The notes: a model not told the origin generated them from the letters alone. 64,000 nucleotides of DNA from Rhodoplanes serenus (GCA_945897515.1 CAMDFO010000007.1:33307-97306), one strand, 5' to 3'. Shown: positions 26,323 to 35,934, numbered from the stretch's first letter. Program-made: numbers and translations.

Positions 26323-27741
26323 TTATCGGTCCAGCACCCAGGTGTCTTTGGTGCCGCCGCCCTGGCTCGAATTGACCACCAGCGAACCCTGCTTAAGCGC
26401 GACGCGCGTCAGCCCGCCCGGCACGATGCGGATGCGATCGCGCCCGGTCAGCACGAACGGCCGCAGGTCGACGTGGCGCGGCGCCACGCCGGCCTCGACG
26501 CAGGTCGGGCAGGTCGATAGCGCGAGCGTCGGCTGGGCGATAAAGTTCCGCGGGTTGAGCTTGAGCCTGATGCGGAACGCCGCGATCTGCGCCTTGTCCG
26601 CGGTCGGGCCGATCAGCATGCCGTAGCCGCCGGAGCCGTGGACCTCCTTGACCACAAGCTCCTCGAGATGGTCGAGCACATAAGCCAGGTGATCGGGCTC
26701 GCGGCAGCGCCAGGTCGGCACGTTCTTGAGGATCGGTTCCTCGCCGAGATAGAACTTCAACACCTCCGGCATGTAGCTGTAGATCGCCTTGTCGTCTGCG
26801 ATGCCGGTTCCGACCGCGTTCGCGAGCGTGACGTTGCCGGCCTGATAGGCCGACATCAGGCCGGCGACGCCGAGCGCAGAATCCGGACGGAACGACAGCG
26901 GATCGAGGAAGTCGTCGTCGATGCGGCGGTAGATCACGTCGACGCGCTTGGGTCCCTGGGTCGTGCGCATATAGACGATGCCGCCCTTGACGAACAGATC
27001 GCCGCCCTCGACCAGTTCGACGCCGAGCTTGTCGGCCAGGAACGAGTGTTCGTAATAGGCCGAGTTGAAGACCCCGGGCGTCAGCAGCACGACTGTCGGG
27101 TCGCCGGACGCGACGTCGGGCGCCACCGATTTCAAGGTCGCGAGCAATTCGTCGGGATAGTTCTCGACCGGCGCGACGCGGTGCCGCGAAAACAGCTCCG
27201 GAAACAGCCGCAGCATGATCTCGCGATTTTCCAGCATGTAGGAGACGCCGGACGGCGTGCGCGCATTGTCCTCCAGCACGTAGAACGTATCGGCATCGAC
27301 GCGGACGACGTCGATGCCTGCGATGTGCAGATAAATGTCGTGCGGCACCTTCTGGCCGTTCATTTCCGGGCGAAACACCGGATTTTGGAACACCAGGTCT
27401 TCGGGCACGATGCCGGCTTTGAGGACCTCGCGCTTGCCGTAGATGTCCTTCAGATAGAGGTTCAGCGCCTTGACGCGCTGCTCGAGGCCGCGCTGGAGCG
27501 TGTCCCACTCCTTGGCGGCCAGAATCCGGGGAATGACATCGAACGGGATCAGCCGCTCGGTCGCCTCGGCCTCGCCATAGACCGCGAAGGTGATGCCGAT
27601 GCGCCGAAACAGGAGCTCGGCCTCCTTGCGGCGGAAGTCGAGCACCTCGGGGCGTACCTCGGCGAGCCACTGCGACAGCGCCGCATAGGCCGGCCGGACC
27701 TGGCCGTCCAGGCCCTTCATCTCGTCGAACGCCGTGATCAA
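26323..27741 (-). CDS. circularly permuted type 2 ATP-grasp protein
   Basis: About 472 residues. A circularly permuted ATP-grasp ligase, expected to join carboxylates and amines (peptide-like bonds) with ATP. Blocks: VRPAYAALSQWL near the N-terminus, FYVLEDNARTPSGVSYMLENR, and the metal/ATP region VVKEVHGSGGYGMLIG. Start is uncertain: a TTG at 27741 follows a G-rich tract and gives the usual family N-terminus (ITAFDEM); an ATG at 27720 and a TTG at 27831 are alternatives. First gene of the trio. Confidence 0.87.
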   Translation of the reverse strand: MITAFDEMKGLDGQVRPAYAALSQWLAEVRPEVLDFRRKEAELLFRRIGITFAVYGEAEATERLIPFDVIPRILAAKEWDTLQRGLEQRVKALNLYLKDIYGKREVLKAGIVPEDLVFQNPVFRPEMNGQKVPHDIYLHIAGIDVVRVDADTFYVLEDNARTPSGVSYMLENREIMLRLFPELFSRHRVAPVENYPDELLATLKSVAPDVASGDPTVVLLTPGVFNSAYYEHSFLADKLGVELVEGGDLFVKGGIVYMRTTQGPKRVDVIYRRIDDDFLDPLSFRPDSALGVAGLMSAYQAGNVTLANAVGTGIADDKAIYSYMPEVLKFYLGEEPILKNVPTWRCREPDHLAYVLDHLEELVVKEVHGSGGYGMLIGPTADKAQIAAFRIRLKLNPRNFIAQPTLALSTCPTCVEAGVAPRHVDLRPFVLTGRDRIRIVPGGLTRVALKQGSLVVNSSQGGGTKDTWVLDR

Positions 27742-27909
27742 CGCCAAAGCCCCGCCCCCCTGCCGCTGCGATCGTTCCGCAAGGCGCTGCAAGCCTCGCG
27801 CCAAATCTGCGCCAAATCCCGACCGGGACAAAGAGCCTAAGGCATAGGCTGGTTCCGCATCTGCCCGAATTTTGACCGGCGGCTGACCAAAGCTTCGGCG
27901 GATACGGCC

Positions 27910-28290
27910 TTATTCGCCGATCGCGCTGACATGCGCCGCCACCACCCGCCAGCCTTCCGGGAAACGCACCCAGGTCTGCATCTGGCGGCCGACCTTGCCG
28001 GCCATGCTGGCCCGCTGGAACAGCGTGGAGGCCACCGCGAAGTCGCGGCCGTAGGTGGTGATGACGGTGCGGGAGATCGTGCGGGTCAGACCGGCGGGAT
28101 TGCGCGCCGCGCGAAACGCCGCGATTTCGGCGTGGCCGTAGAGGATTTCGGCCATGCCATAGCGGATAGTCCGCGGATCGACCCGGAAGGTCGCGTCGAG
28201 CACGGCCACGTCGTTGGTGTTCAGTGCGACTTCATAACGGTCGAAGGCCGCCTTCACCTCGGCGACGACTTCGGGAATATCGATTTCCAT
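27910..28290 (-). CDS. hpxZ: HpxZ / AtzH-like NTF2-fold protein
   Basis: A 126-residue single-domain protein of the HpxZ (DUF3225) family, which has an NTF2-like cone fold and is linked to oxalurate and related ureide or biuret catabolism next to amidases. Seen: EVVAEVKAAFDRYEVALNTND, FRVDPRTIRYGMAE, and the terminal GWRVVAAHVSAIGE. GGAGAGA precedes the ATG. No amidase or AtzF-like hydrolase is nearby, so it is separated from its usual partner here. Confidence 0.8.
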   Translation of the reverse strand: MEIDIPEVVAEVKAAFDRYEVALNTNDVAVLDATFRVDPRTIRYGMAEILYGHAEIAAFRAARNPAGLTRTISRTVITTYGRDFAVASTLFQRASMAGKVGRQMQTWVRFPEGWRVVAAHVSAIGE

Positions 28291-28304
28291 TATTGTCTCT
28301 CCGC

Positions 28305-28409
28305 GTCATTCCGGGGCGCGTGCGCAGCAGCGAACCCGGAATCCAGGCTAACAGAAATTCTATCGTGTCTGGATTCCGGGTTCGCTGCTTCGCAGCGCCC
28401 CGGAATGAC
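28305..28409. repeat. intergenic palindrome (TCATTCCGGGGCG type)
   Basis: A 105-base palindrome with outer arms GTCATTCCGGGGCG / CGCCCCGGAATGAC and inner arms CGAACCCGGAATCCAG / CTGGATTCCGGGTTCG around a short unpaired centre. Copies with the same arms are at 39211, 50213, 51360 and 61100, plus a half copy ending at 43252. Confidence 0.85.
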
Positions 28410-28411
28410 AG

Positions 28412-29863
28412 CTAGCTTTTGAGCGCGCCGCGCCAATCCGCGCCATCGCGTTTCAACACGTCCGCGACATCGATCGCCTCTTCCCCCGGCACGCGGATGC
28501 GCTTGAATGTCATCTCCGGCGCGCTGAGCGGCTTGGTGGCATCCATCCCCATCTTGGCGCCGACGCCGTTGCGCGTCGACGGATCGAGCTTGGAGCCCTG
28601 GCTCTCCGGCACCACGACCAGATCGCGGTCGGCCTGGAAGCGGGTCGCAACCGCCCACTCGACCTCGGTCGGATTGTGGATGTCGACATCGTCGTCGACC
28701 ACGATCACGTGCTTGACGTCGAACGAGCCGGCGAACGCGCCGAGCATTATGTTCTTGGCCTCGCCGTCCTGGCGCTTCTTGATCTGCACATAGAGGTGAT
28801 AGCGCATGACGCCGCCCGGCGAGAAATGCACGTCGAGCACGTTCGGGAATGTGCGCCTGAGATGCGCCAGCATGGTTGCTTCTTTCGGGATCGCGCCGAG
28901 CAACTGGTGCTCCAGCCCGCCGCCGACCACGGTGTGGAAGATCGCATCCTTGCGATGGGTGACCGCAACCACCTCCATCACGTGGTTGTTGGAACGCGGC
29001 CCGTAGTATTGCGGGAATTCGCCGAACGGACCTTCGGGCTCGCGCACACCCGCCAGGAAGCGGCCCTCGACCACGATCTCGGCCTCGGCCGGCACCCGGA
29101 CATCGCTGGTGACGCATTTCACCACCGGCAGCGGCCGGCCTTGCAACGCGCCGGCGATTTCCAGCTCGTCGAAATCCATCGGCGCGATTGCCTGCGACGC
29201 CAGCAAGGTCAGCGGATCGACGCCGATCACGATCGCGGCGTCCAGCGGCTCGCCCTTCTCCTCGGCCATCTCGAAGAACGCATTGGTATGCCGCGGCAGC
29301 AGCAGCACGCCGAGCCGGTTCGGACCGGCCAACTGGCAGCGGTGGATCGAGACGTTCTGCTTTCCGGTGCGGGGATTGCGAACGATCATCAGTCCGGCGG
29401 AAATGTAGGGGCCGAAATCGTGCTCGTTGTGGGTCGGCAGCGGCAGGATCTTCGCGAGATCGACCTCGCGGTGTACCACCTCCTGCACCGGCGCAGCCTT
29501 CGTCTCGACCCATGGAACCGGATTGAGTGCCGCATCCAGGAAACGCGGCAGCACCTCGGCGGGCTCGACGCCCATGGCCTCGGCCATCCAGCCGCGGTCG
29601 GAGACCAGCCCCGACACCACCGGAATGGGATGCCCGCCCGGACGCGGGAATAGAGTCGCGCGTTTGCCGTCCAGGCGTTTGGCATAGGCCGCGACCTCGA
29701 ATTTCAGAGCGGCATTCGGCTTGATCACCGCCAGGCGGTTGCGCACCGCCAGATGGTCGAGCCAGTCGCGCAGCGTGCGCACCGGTTGCGGCGCGTTATC
29801 GCCGTGGCGCGGGGCGGATTCTTTCGGCATCTCATGCTTGGTCATCGGACACAGATGTAGCAT
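28412..29863 (-). CDS. UbiD-family prenylated-FMN decarboxylase
   Basis: A 483-residue UbiD-family (de)carboxylase, roughly 50 residues shorter and clearly divergent from the one at 2292-3824. EGPFGE at residues 277-282 holds the catalytic glutamate pair; PYISAGLMI and RRTFPNVLDVHFSP are further family blocks. Start is uncertain: the ATG at 29863 gives the listed length, but an in-frame ATG at 29845 is equally possible and neither has a clear ribosome site. It is divergent from the molybdenum hydroxylase operon, with which it shares a promoter region of under 30 bases, suggesting joint use on an aromatic acid. Confidence 0.88.
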   Translation of the reverse strand: MLHLCPMTKHEMPKESAPRHGDNAPQPVRTLRDWLDHLAVRNRLAVIKPNAALKFEVAAYAKRLDGKRATLFPRPGGHPIPVVSGLVSDRGWMAEAMGVEPAEVLPRFLDAALNPVPWVETKAAPVQEVVHREVDLAKILPLPTHNEHDFGPYISAGLMIVRNPRTGKQNVSIHRCQLAGPNRLGVLLLPRHTNAFFEMAEEKGEPLDAAIVIGVDPLTLLASQAIAPMDFDELEIAGALQGRPLPVVKCVTSDVRVPAEAEIVVEGRFLAGVREPEGPFGEFPQYYGPRSNNHVMEVVAVTHRKDAIFHTVVGGGLEHQLLGAIPKEATMLAHLRRTFPNVLDVHFSPGGVMRYHLYVQIKKRQDGEAKNIMLGAFAGSFDVKHVIVVDDDVDIHNPTEVEWAVATRFQADRDLVVVPESQGSKLDPSTRNGVGAKMGMDATKPLSAPEMTFKRIRVPGEEAIDVADVLKRDGADWRGALKS

Positions 29864-29890
29864 TGTTGCCGCCGAAGGAACACCGACGAC

Positions 29891-32302
29891 ATGACGGCTT
29901 CAGGCGGCGGCTGGCTCGGCCAATCGATCGAGCGCGTGGAAGACGCGAACCTGCTCACGGGCCGCGGCCGCTATATCGACGACCTCGCGGTGCGCACCGG
30001 CACCTTGCACGCGGCGATCCTGCGTTCGCCGCACGCGCATGCCCGGATCCGTTCCATCGACGTGGCGGCAGCCCGTACCGCGCCGGGCGTCGGGGCAGTG
30101 CTGACCGGCGCCGAGGTGACGGCGCTGTCGAGCAGCCTTGCGGTTGGGGTGCGGGCGCCGATCCAGTCCTGGCCGATCGCGGTGGACCGCGTGCGCTACG
30201 TCGGCGAGCCGATCGCCGTGGTGGTGGCCACCGACCGCTATCTGGCCGAGGACGCGCTGGAGCTGATCGAAGTCGAGTACGAGCCCCTCCCCGCGCTGGT
30301 CGATCCGCGCGACGCGCTGGCTTCCACCGAATTGTTTCTGCACGACGGGCTGAAGTCGAACGTCGCGAGCGACCGCTCGTTCCGGTATGGCGATCCGGAG
30401 GCGGCGTTCGCCAAGGCGGCGCGAAAAATTTCCGTCAGCATCCATTATCCGCGCAACTCCTGCACGCCGATCGAGACCTACGGCGTGGTGGCGGAATACG
30501 ACGCCAACGAGGATGCCTACGACGTGCTCGCGAATTTCATGGGCCCGTTCACCATGCATCCGGTGATGGCGCGCTCGCTGAAGGTGCCGGGCAATCGCTT
30601 CCGGCTGCGCACGCCGCCGGATTCCGGCGGCAGCTTCGGCGTCAAGCAGGGCGTGTTTCCCTATATCGTGTTGATGGCGCTCGCGGCGCGCGTCGCCGGC
30701 AAGCCGGTGAAATGGGTCGAGGATCGGCTGGAGCATCTGGCAGCGTCGGTTTCCGCCACCAACCGCATGACCACGCTTGACGCCGCGGTCGAGAGCGACG
30801 GCCGAGTCGTCGCGCTGGCCTGGGATCAGGTTGAGGATGTCGGCGCACACATCCGCGCGCCGGAGCCGGCGACGCTCTACCGCATGCAGGGCAATCTCAC
30901 CGGCGCCTACGCCATCCGCCACGTGGCGGTGCGCAACCGCGTGGTGCTGACCAACAAGACGCCGACCGGGCTCAACCGCGGCTTCGGCGGGCCGCAAGTC
31001 TATTACGCGCTGGAACGGCTGATGCAGCGTGTCGCGGTGGAATTGAACCTCGATCCGCTCGAGGTGATCCGGCGCAATCTCGTGCCGGCGGGCGCGTTCC
31101 CCTATCGCACCGCGACCGGCGGACTCTTGGATTCCGGAAACTATCAGCAGGCGGTCGACACCGCCGTGCAGGATGGCGGGCTGGCCGAACTCCAGGCGCG
31201 CCGCGACCAGGCGCGCGCGGAAGGCCGGCTCTACGGCATCGGACTCACCGCCGCGGTCGAGCCCAGCGTCTCCAACATGGGCTACGTCACCGCGGTGCTG
31301 ACGCCGGAGGAACGCCGCAAGGCCGGCCCCAAGAACGGCGCGCAGGCGACGGCGACCATCGCGGTCGATCCGAGCGGCTCGGTGACGGTGCACATCGCAT
31401 CCGCGCCGCAAGGCCAAGGCCACCGCACCGTGGCGGCGCAGATCGTCGCCGACGCGCTGGGACTCAAGCCTTCCGACGTGCGTGTCGTCACCGATCTCGA
31501 TACCGCGCGCGACGCCTGGTCGATCGCGTCGGGCAACTACTCCAGCCGGTTCGCGGCGGCGGTGGGCGGCGCCGTGCACCTCGCGGCCATGCAGATCAAA
31601 GGCAAGCTTGCCCGTGGAGCGGCGGCGCAGCTCAATGTACCCACCGACGAGATCGAATTCGCCAACGGCAAGATCGGCGCCAAGGGCAATCCGGACAACG
31701 CGATCGCGTTCGGACGGCTGGCCGCGGCGAGCCACTGGTCGCCGGGCGTGGTGCCGGACGGCGCGCAGGCGTTGCGCGAGACCGTGTTCTGGTCGCCGCC
31801 GCAGCTCGAAGCGCCAGGCGACCTCGACGAAACCAACTCCTCGCTCTGCCACGGTTTCATCTTCGATTTCTGCGGCGTCGAGGTCGATCGCGTCACCGGG
31901 GCGCTGCGGATCGACAAGTACGTCACCATGCACGACTGCGGCACCATCCTGCATCCCGGCATGGTGGCAGGCCAGGTCACCGGCGGTTTCGCGCACGCGC
32001 TCGGAGCCGCGGTGTACGAGGAATTCGCCTACGCGCCGGACGGCGCGTTCCTGTCGGGCACGTTCGCCGATTATCTGCTGCCGACCACCATGGAAGTGCC
32101 CGCCCCCGTCATCCTGCACATGGAATCGCCCTCGCCGTTCACGCCGCTCGGGGCCAAGGGCGTCGGCGAAGGCAATTGCATGAGCACGCCGGTCTGCATC
32201 GCCAACGCGGTCGCCGATGCGCTGGGGCTTGATGCGATCGACTTGCCGCTGACGCCTGGAAAGCTGGCGCAATTCACGCACCCCAAGGAGCAGGAGTCGT
32301 GA
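29891..32302 (+). CDS. xanthine-oxidase-family molybdopterin subunit
   Basis: An 803-residue molybdenum-cofactor subunit of the xanthine dehydrogenase / CO dehydrogenase family, which hydroxylates or dehydroxylates aromatic rings with water. Blocks: GQSIERVEDANLLTGRGRY at the N-terminus, GGSFGVKQG, GLNRGFGGPQVY, QGQGHRTVAAQIV and the active-site GAKGVGEGN whose Glu760 is the catalytic base. The active-site loop near GLNRGFGG carries no selenocysteine or CO-dehydrogenase-type Cys. It forms a three-subunit enzyme with the next two genes and overlaps the second by four bases (GTGA). Confidence 0.9.
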   Translation: MTASGGGWLGQSIERVEDANLLTGRGRYIDDLAVRTGTLHAAILRSPHAHARIRSIDVAAARTAPGVGAVLTGAEVTALSSSLAVGVRAPIQSWPIAVDRVRYVGEPIAVVVATDRYLAEDALELIEVEYEPLPALVDPRDALASTELFLHDGLKSNVASDRSFRYGDPEAAFAKAARKISVSIHYPRNSCTPIETYGVVAEYDANEDAYDVLANFMGPFTMHPVMARSLKVPGNRFRLRTPPDSGGSFGVKQGVFPYIVLMALAARVAGKPVKWVEDRLEHLAASVSATNRMTTLDAAVESDGRVVALAWDQVEDVGAHIRAPEPATLYRMQGNLTGAYAIRHVAVRNRVVLTNKTPTGLNRGFGGPQVYYALERLMQRVAVELNLDPLEVIRRNLVPAGAFPYRTATGGLLDSGNYQQAVDTAVQDGGLAELQARRDQARAEGRLYGIGLTAAVEPSVSNMGYVTAVLTPEERRKAGPKNGAQATATIAVDPSGSVTVHIASAPQGQGHRTVAAQIVADALGLKPSDVRVVTDLDTARDAWSIASGNYSSRFAAAVGGAVHLAAMQIKGKLARGAAAQLNVPTDEIEFANGKIGAKGNPDNAIAFGRLAAASHWSPGVVPDGAQALRETVFWSPPQLEAPGDLDETNSSLCHGFIFDFCGVEVDRVTGALRIDKYVTMHDCGTILHPGMVAGQVTGGFAHALGAAVYEEFAYAPDGAFLSGTFADYLLPTTMEVPAPVILHMESPSPFTPLGAKGVGEGNCMSTPVCIANAVADALGLDAIDLPLTPGKLAQFTHPKEQES

Positions 32303-33126
32303 AGCCCGCGCGGTTCGACTATGTGCGCGCGGAGACGCTCGCCGAAGCGCACGCGGTGCTGGCCTCCGAGGGCGGCGACGCCATCGTGATCGCCGGCGGG
32401 CAATCACTGGTGCCGCTGCTGTCGATGCGGATGGCGCGGCCGGGCGTGCTGGTCGACATCATGCATGTGGCCGATCTGGGCGGGATTGTTATCAAGGATG
32501 ACGCCATCCGGGTCGGGGCCACGGTGCGCCAAGCGCAATTGCTGGCGTGGCCGGAGCTCGCCGCGCACCAGCCGCTGCTGGCGCTCGCGCTGCCCTTCAT
32601 CGGCCATGCCCAGACGCGCGCAAGAGGGACGGTCTGCGGCTCGGCGGCGCTGGCCGATCCCAGCGCGGAGATTCCGCTGGCCCTGGTCGCGCTCGGCGGC
32701 GAGATCGAGTTGTCGGCGGCGGCCGGAAAACGCCAACTGGCCGCGAAAGAATTCTTCAACGGCCTGATGTCGACATCGCGCAACGACGACGAACTGATCG
32801 AGGCGGTGCACTTCCCGCGAACACGACCCGGCGACGGCTATGCGTTCATCGAGTTCGCGCGGCGGCACGGCGATTTCGCGATCGTTGCCTGCGCCGCGAT
32901 GGCGGATGCGCAGGGCGTGCGCCTCGCGGTTGGCGGCGTGGCGGACTTTCCGACCGCGCGCGACTTCGGCCCGCTCGATGGCGCGGCGCTCGACGAGGCG
33001 ATCGAGGATTTCGCGTTCGACCTGGAAGCGCGCGACGACCTGCACGCCAACGCCGCCTATCGCCGCGAGCTGGTGCGGCAGCTCGGCCGCAAAACCATCG
33101 ACGAGGCGCGACGATGCCGCGTCTGA
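32299..33126 (+). CDS. FAD-binding subunit of molybdenum hydroxylase (CoxM-like)
   Basis: A 275-residue FAD subunit. The pyrophosphate-binding AGGQSLVPLL (residues about 33-42) and the second motif TRARGTVCGSAALADPSAE identify the family. The Fe-S-containing insert typical of 4-hydroxybenzoyl-CoA reductase beta subunits is absent, so this is not a standard HcrB. It starts with GTG inside the stop of the large subunit, with GGAGCAGGAG upstream, and overlaps the small subunit by 13 bases. Confidence 0.9.
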   Translation: MKPARFDYVRAETLAEAHAVLASEGGDAIVIAGGQSLVPLLSMRMARPGVLVDIMHVADLGGIVIKDDAIRVGATVRQAQLLAWPELAAHQPLLALALPFIGHAQTRARGTVCGSAALADPSAEIPLALVALGGEIELSAAAGKRQLAAKEFFNGLMSTSRNDDELIEAVHFPRTRPGDGYAFIEFARRHGDFAIVACAAMADAQGVRLAVGGVADFPTARDFGPLDGAALDEAIEDFAFDLEARDDLHANAAYRRELVRQLGRKTIDEARRCRV

Positions 33127-33623
33127 CCGCCGACCGGCACCACCGCGTGCGCTTCACGCTCAACGGCCGCCCGGTCGAGGGCGACGCCGAGCCGCGGATG
33201 CTGCTGACCGATTTCCTGCGCCACGTGCTGGGCCAGACCGGAACCCACGTCGGCTGCGAGCACGGCGTCTGCGGCGCCTGCACCGTCGAGATCGACGGCG
33301 CGCCGGCACGCGCCTGCCTGATGCTCGCGGTTCAGGCCGACGGCATGACGCTGCGCACCGTGGAGGGTCTCGCGCCCGAGCCCGGCCGTCTGTCGGTGCT
33401 GCAGGACGCGTTCCGCCGCCATCACGCGCTGCAATGCGGCTTCTGCACGCCGGGCATCCTGATGTCGCTCGACATCTATCTGCGCGGCCACGCGTCGCCG
33501 ACCGAGGCCGAGGTCCGCGATTTCCTCAGCGGACATCTGTGCCGCTGCACCGGCTACGTGCCGGTCGTCGCCGCCGCGCTTGACGCCGCGGCGAAACTGC
33601 GCGAAGCGGCAGGCGATGCTTGA
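33114..33623 (+). CDS. [2Fe-2S] subunit of molybdenum hydroxylase (CoxS-like)
   Basis: A 169-residue iron-sulfur subunit. The plant-type [2Fe-2S] ligands are Cys48, Cys53, Cys56 and Cys68 (GCEHGVCGACTVEIDG), and the second cluster uses Cys108, Cys111, Cys143 and Cys145 (CGFCTPG and CRCTGY). All eight ligands are intact. The ATG at 33114 lies inside the FAD gene. The eight-base overlap with the acyl-CoA synthetase gene implies that hydroxylase and ligase are made together. Confidence 0.92.
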   Translation: MPRLTADRHHRVRFTLNGRPVEGDAEPRMLLTDFLRHVLGQTGTHVGCEHGVCGACTVEIDGAPARACLMLAVQADGMTLRTVEGLAPEPGRLSVLQDAFRRHHALQCGFCTPGILMSLDIYLRGHASPTEAEVRDFLSGHLCRCTGYVPVVAAALDAAAKLREAAGDA

Positions 33624-35136
33624 TCTCGGCACCAGCTTCCTGGCCAGCGTGGCGCGCGACCCCAACGCCCTCGCGATTGTCGACAGAGAGGTGCGCTTCA
33701 CCTATGCGCAATGGTACCGGCGGATTTCCGCGCTGGTCGCAGCATTCGACGAATTGGAGCTGGAACCGGGCGATCATCTCGTCACGGCATTGCAGAACAA
33801 CTGGCAGGCCGCGACCATCCATTGGGCCTGCCAATTCGCCGGCATCATTATCACGCCGCTGAACTGGCGCTCCACCGCCGAGGAGCTCGACTACTGCCTG
33901 GAGAACGCCGACGCCAAGCTGTTGGTTTACGAGGCGGCTTCGGCCGCCGCGGTCCATGCCTCGAAGGAAGCGCAAAAGCATCCCCGTATCGCCATCGAAG
34001 TGCCGGACGATCTCTCATTCCAGACCATGGTCGAGGCGGCCGCCGAGGACGCGACGCCGCGCGTTGACGCCGAAGCCTGGTCGGTGATGCTCTATACATC
34101 AGGCACCACCGCCAAGCCGAAGGGCGTGCCGCGCCGCCAGCGCGCCGAACGCGCCGCCGGGCTCGCTCATGTCGCGCAGAACCTCTACCGCAACGGCGAG
34201 CGCACGCTCGGCGTGATGCCGCTCTATCACACCATGGGGGTTCGCTCGCTGATCGCCATGTCGCTGATCGGCGGGGCGTTCGTGTGCCTGCCGCGGTTCG
34301 AGGTGGCGCGTGCGCTGGAGCTGATCGCAGCCGAAAAGGTCACCAACCTCTATCTGGTGCCGACGCTCTATCACGACCTGCTGCATCACGCGGCATTCCG
34401 GGAGACCGACATCGGATCGGTGCGCAAGCTCGGCTTCGCCGGCGCCTCGATGACCGACGGCCTGCTCAAGCAGTTGCAGAGCGCGTTTAAGCCGGACCTG
34501 TTCGTCAATCATTACGGCTCGTCGGAAATCTACACCTTCACCATCGACCAGGACGCCCCAAAGAAACCGGGCTCGGCCGGCCGCGCCGGCATCAACCAGA
34601 TGGTGCGGGTGGCGAAACTCGGTGCGGGCTCGCCCAAGGAGCTCGCCCCGGCCAACGAAGAGGGAGAGATCGTGGCCTTGATGGCGGGCGACGAATCCTT
34701 CGAGGGCTACTGGCGTCGGCCGGACGCCGACGCCAAGGCGCTGCGCCAGGGCTGGTACTTCACCGGCGACACCGGCTACGTGGACGATGACGGCGACCTG
34801 TTCGTGACCGGGCGGGTCGACGACATGATTATCACCGGCGGCGAGAACGTCTCGCCGGTCGAGATCGAAAGCTGCCTTTCGCTGCACGACGCCGTCACCG
34901 AGGTGGCCGTGGTCGGCCTGCCCGACGAGCGCTGGGGCAAGGTCGTCACCGCCTTCGTCAAGCGGCGGACGCCGGTCACCGACCGGGAGCTCGATCAGTT
35001 CTGCCGCCAGTCGGGCCTCGCCAACTTCAAGCGGCCGCGGCGCTACGTTTTTGTGGAAGCGATCCCGAAATCGCCGGTCGGCAAGCTGCTGCGCCGCCTG
35101 CTGGTTGCGGGAGAATATCAAGAGGAAAAGTCATGA
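33616..35136 (+). CDS. AMP-forming acyl-CoA synthetase
   Basis: A 506-residue ANL-superfamily ligase that activates a carboxylic acid to its CoA thioester through an acyl-AMP. The P-loop is LYTSGTTAKPKGVPR at about 157-171, the A5 region reads NHYGSSEIYTF, the hinge is GRVDDMIITGGENVSP and the C-terminal lysine is in PKSPVGKLLRR. Start at 33616 overlaps the Fe-S subunit stop. Its stop overlaps the enoyl-CoA hydratase ATG. In context it probably activates an aromatic or alicyclic acid that is then hydroxylated as CoA ester. Confidence 0.9.
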   Translation: MLDLGTSFLASVARDPNALAIVDREVRFTYAQWYRRISALVAAFDELELEPGDHLVTALQNNWQAATIHWACQFAGIIITPLNWRSTAEELDYCLENADAKLLVYEAASAAAVHASKEAQKHPRIAIEVPDDLSFQTMVEAAAEDATPRVDAEAWSVMLYTSGTTAKPKGVPRRQRAERAAGLAHVAQNLYRNGERTLGVMPLYHTMGVRSLIAMSLIGGAFVCLPRFEVARALELIAAEKVTNLYLVPTLYHDLLHHAAFRETDIGSVRKLGFAGASMTDGLLKQLQSAFKPDLFVNHYGSSEIYTFTIDQDAPKKPGSAGRAGINQMVRVAKLGAGSPKELAPANEEGEIVALMAGDESFEGYWRRPDADAKALRQGWYFTGDTGYVDDDGDLFVTGRVDDMIITGGENVSPVEIESCLSLHDAVTEVAVVGLPDERWGKVVTAFVKRRTPVTDRELDQFCRQSGLANFKRPRRYVFVEAIPKSPVGKLLRRLLVAGEYQEEKS

Positions 35137-35933
35137 CCGAAGCCTTCACCGATCCGCGCCTCGCCACGCTCGACGGCTTCCGCGTCGAGATCGATCCGGC
35201 GCGCGAACGCGCCGACATCATTCTCGACCGGCCGCCGCTCAACGTGGTGTCGATGCCGCAGCGCGACCAGCTCCGCATGGTGTTCGAGACGCTCGAGCTG
35301 GACGATCGCGTGCGGGTCATCGTGCTGCGCGCCGTCGGCGAGCATTTCTCCAGCGGCGGCAATATCAAGGGTTTCATGGAAGCCACGCCGGAGACCGTCT
35401 CGAAACTGGCCTGGAACATCGCCGCACCGACGCGCTGCGGGAAGCCGGTGATCGCCGCCAACCGCGGCTTTGCTTTCGGCGTCGGCTTCGAGATTTCGCT
35501 GGCCTGCGATTTCCGCATCGTGTCGGAGACCGGCTTCTATGCCCTGCCCGAGCAGCGGCTGGGGCAAATTCCCGGCTCCGGCGGCTCGGCGCGGCTGCAG
35601 AAGATCGTCGGCATCACCCGCACCAAGGACATCGTGATGCGCTCGCGCCGCATCCCGGCGAAGCAGGCCTACGAATGGGGCATCGCCACCGAATGCGTGC
35701 CGGACGGAAAGCTCGAGGCCGCGACCGACGCCCTGGTCGACGAGTTGCGGACATTCTCACCGCTCGCCCAGCGCACGGCCAAAAAGCTCCTCAACGACAC
35801 CGAGGATGCTATGCTTACGACCGCAATCGAGCTGGAAGGCCATTGTTACAGCCGGCTGCGGCAATCGGACGACTTCCGAGAGGGCGTGGAAGCATTCCAT
35901 GCTAAGCGCCCGGCGAAGTTCAGAGGAACCTGA
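35133..35933 (+). CDS. enoyl-CoA hydratase/isomerase family protein
   Basis: A 266-residue crotonase-fold protein. The oxyanion-hole segments are HFSSGGNIKGF (residues about 70-80) and GFAFGVGFEISLACDF, and PEQRLGQIPGSGGSARL supplies the catalytic-loop glutamate. Ring-cleaving crotonases (cyclohex-1-ene-carboxyl-CoA hydratase, ring hydrolases, DpgC-like) share this architecture, so hydratase, hydrolase and lyase are all possible. It is the fifth and last enzyme of the coupled operon; a Bug receptor starts one base after the stop. Confidence 0.88.
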   Translation: MTEAFTDPRLATLDGFRVEIDPARERADIILDRPPLNVVSMPQRDQLRMVFETLELDDRVRVIVLRAVGEHFSSGGNIKGFMEATPETVSKLAWNIAAPTRCGKPVIAANRGFAFGVGFEISLACDFRIVSETGFYALPEQRLGQIPGSGGSARLQKIVGITRTKDIVMRSRRIPAKQAYEWGIATECVPDGKLEAATDALVDELRTFSPLAQRTAKKLLNDTEDAMLTTAIELEGHCYSRLRQSDDFREGVEAFHAKRPAKFRGT

Positions 35934-35934
35934 A

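Noticed and set aside
29900..32407. An 835-codon minus-strand frame
   Set aside because: It is antisense to the molybdopterin subunit, whose motifs and subunit overlaps prove the plus strand is coding.
29891..33623. Carbon monoxide dehydrogenase (CoxMSL) assignment
   Set aside because: Subunits have the CoxMSL size, but the large subunit does not show the CO-dehydrogenase active-site cysteine loop, and the coupled ligase and crotonase indicate aromatic or acyl-CoA metabolism.
32299..33623. 4-hydroxybenzoyl-CoA reductase assignment
   Set aside because: The FAD subunit lacks the [4Fe-4S] insert characteristic of that enzyme's beta subunit.
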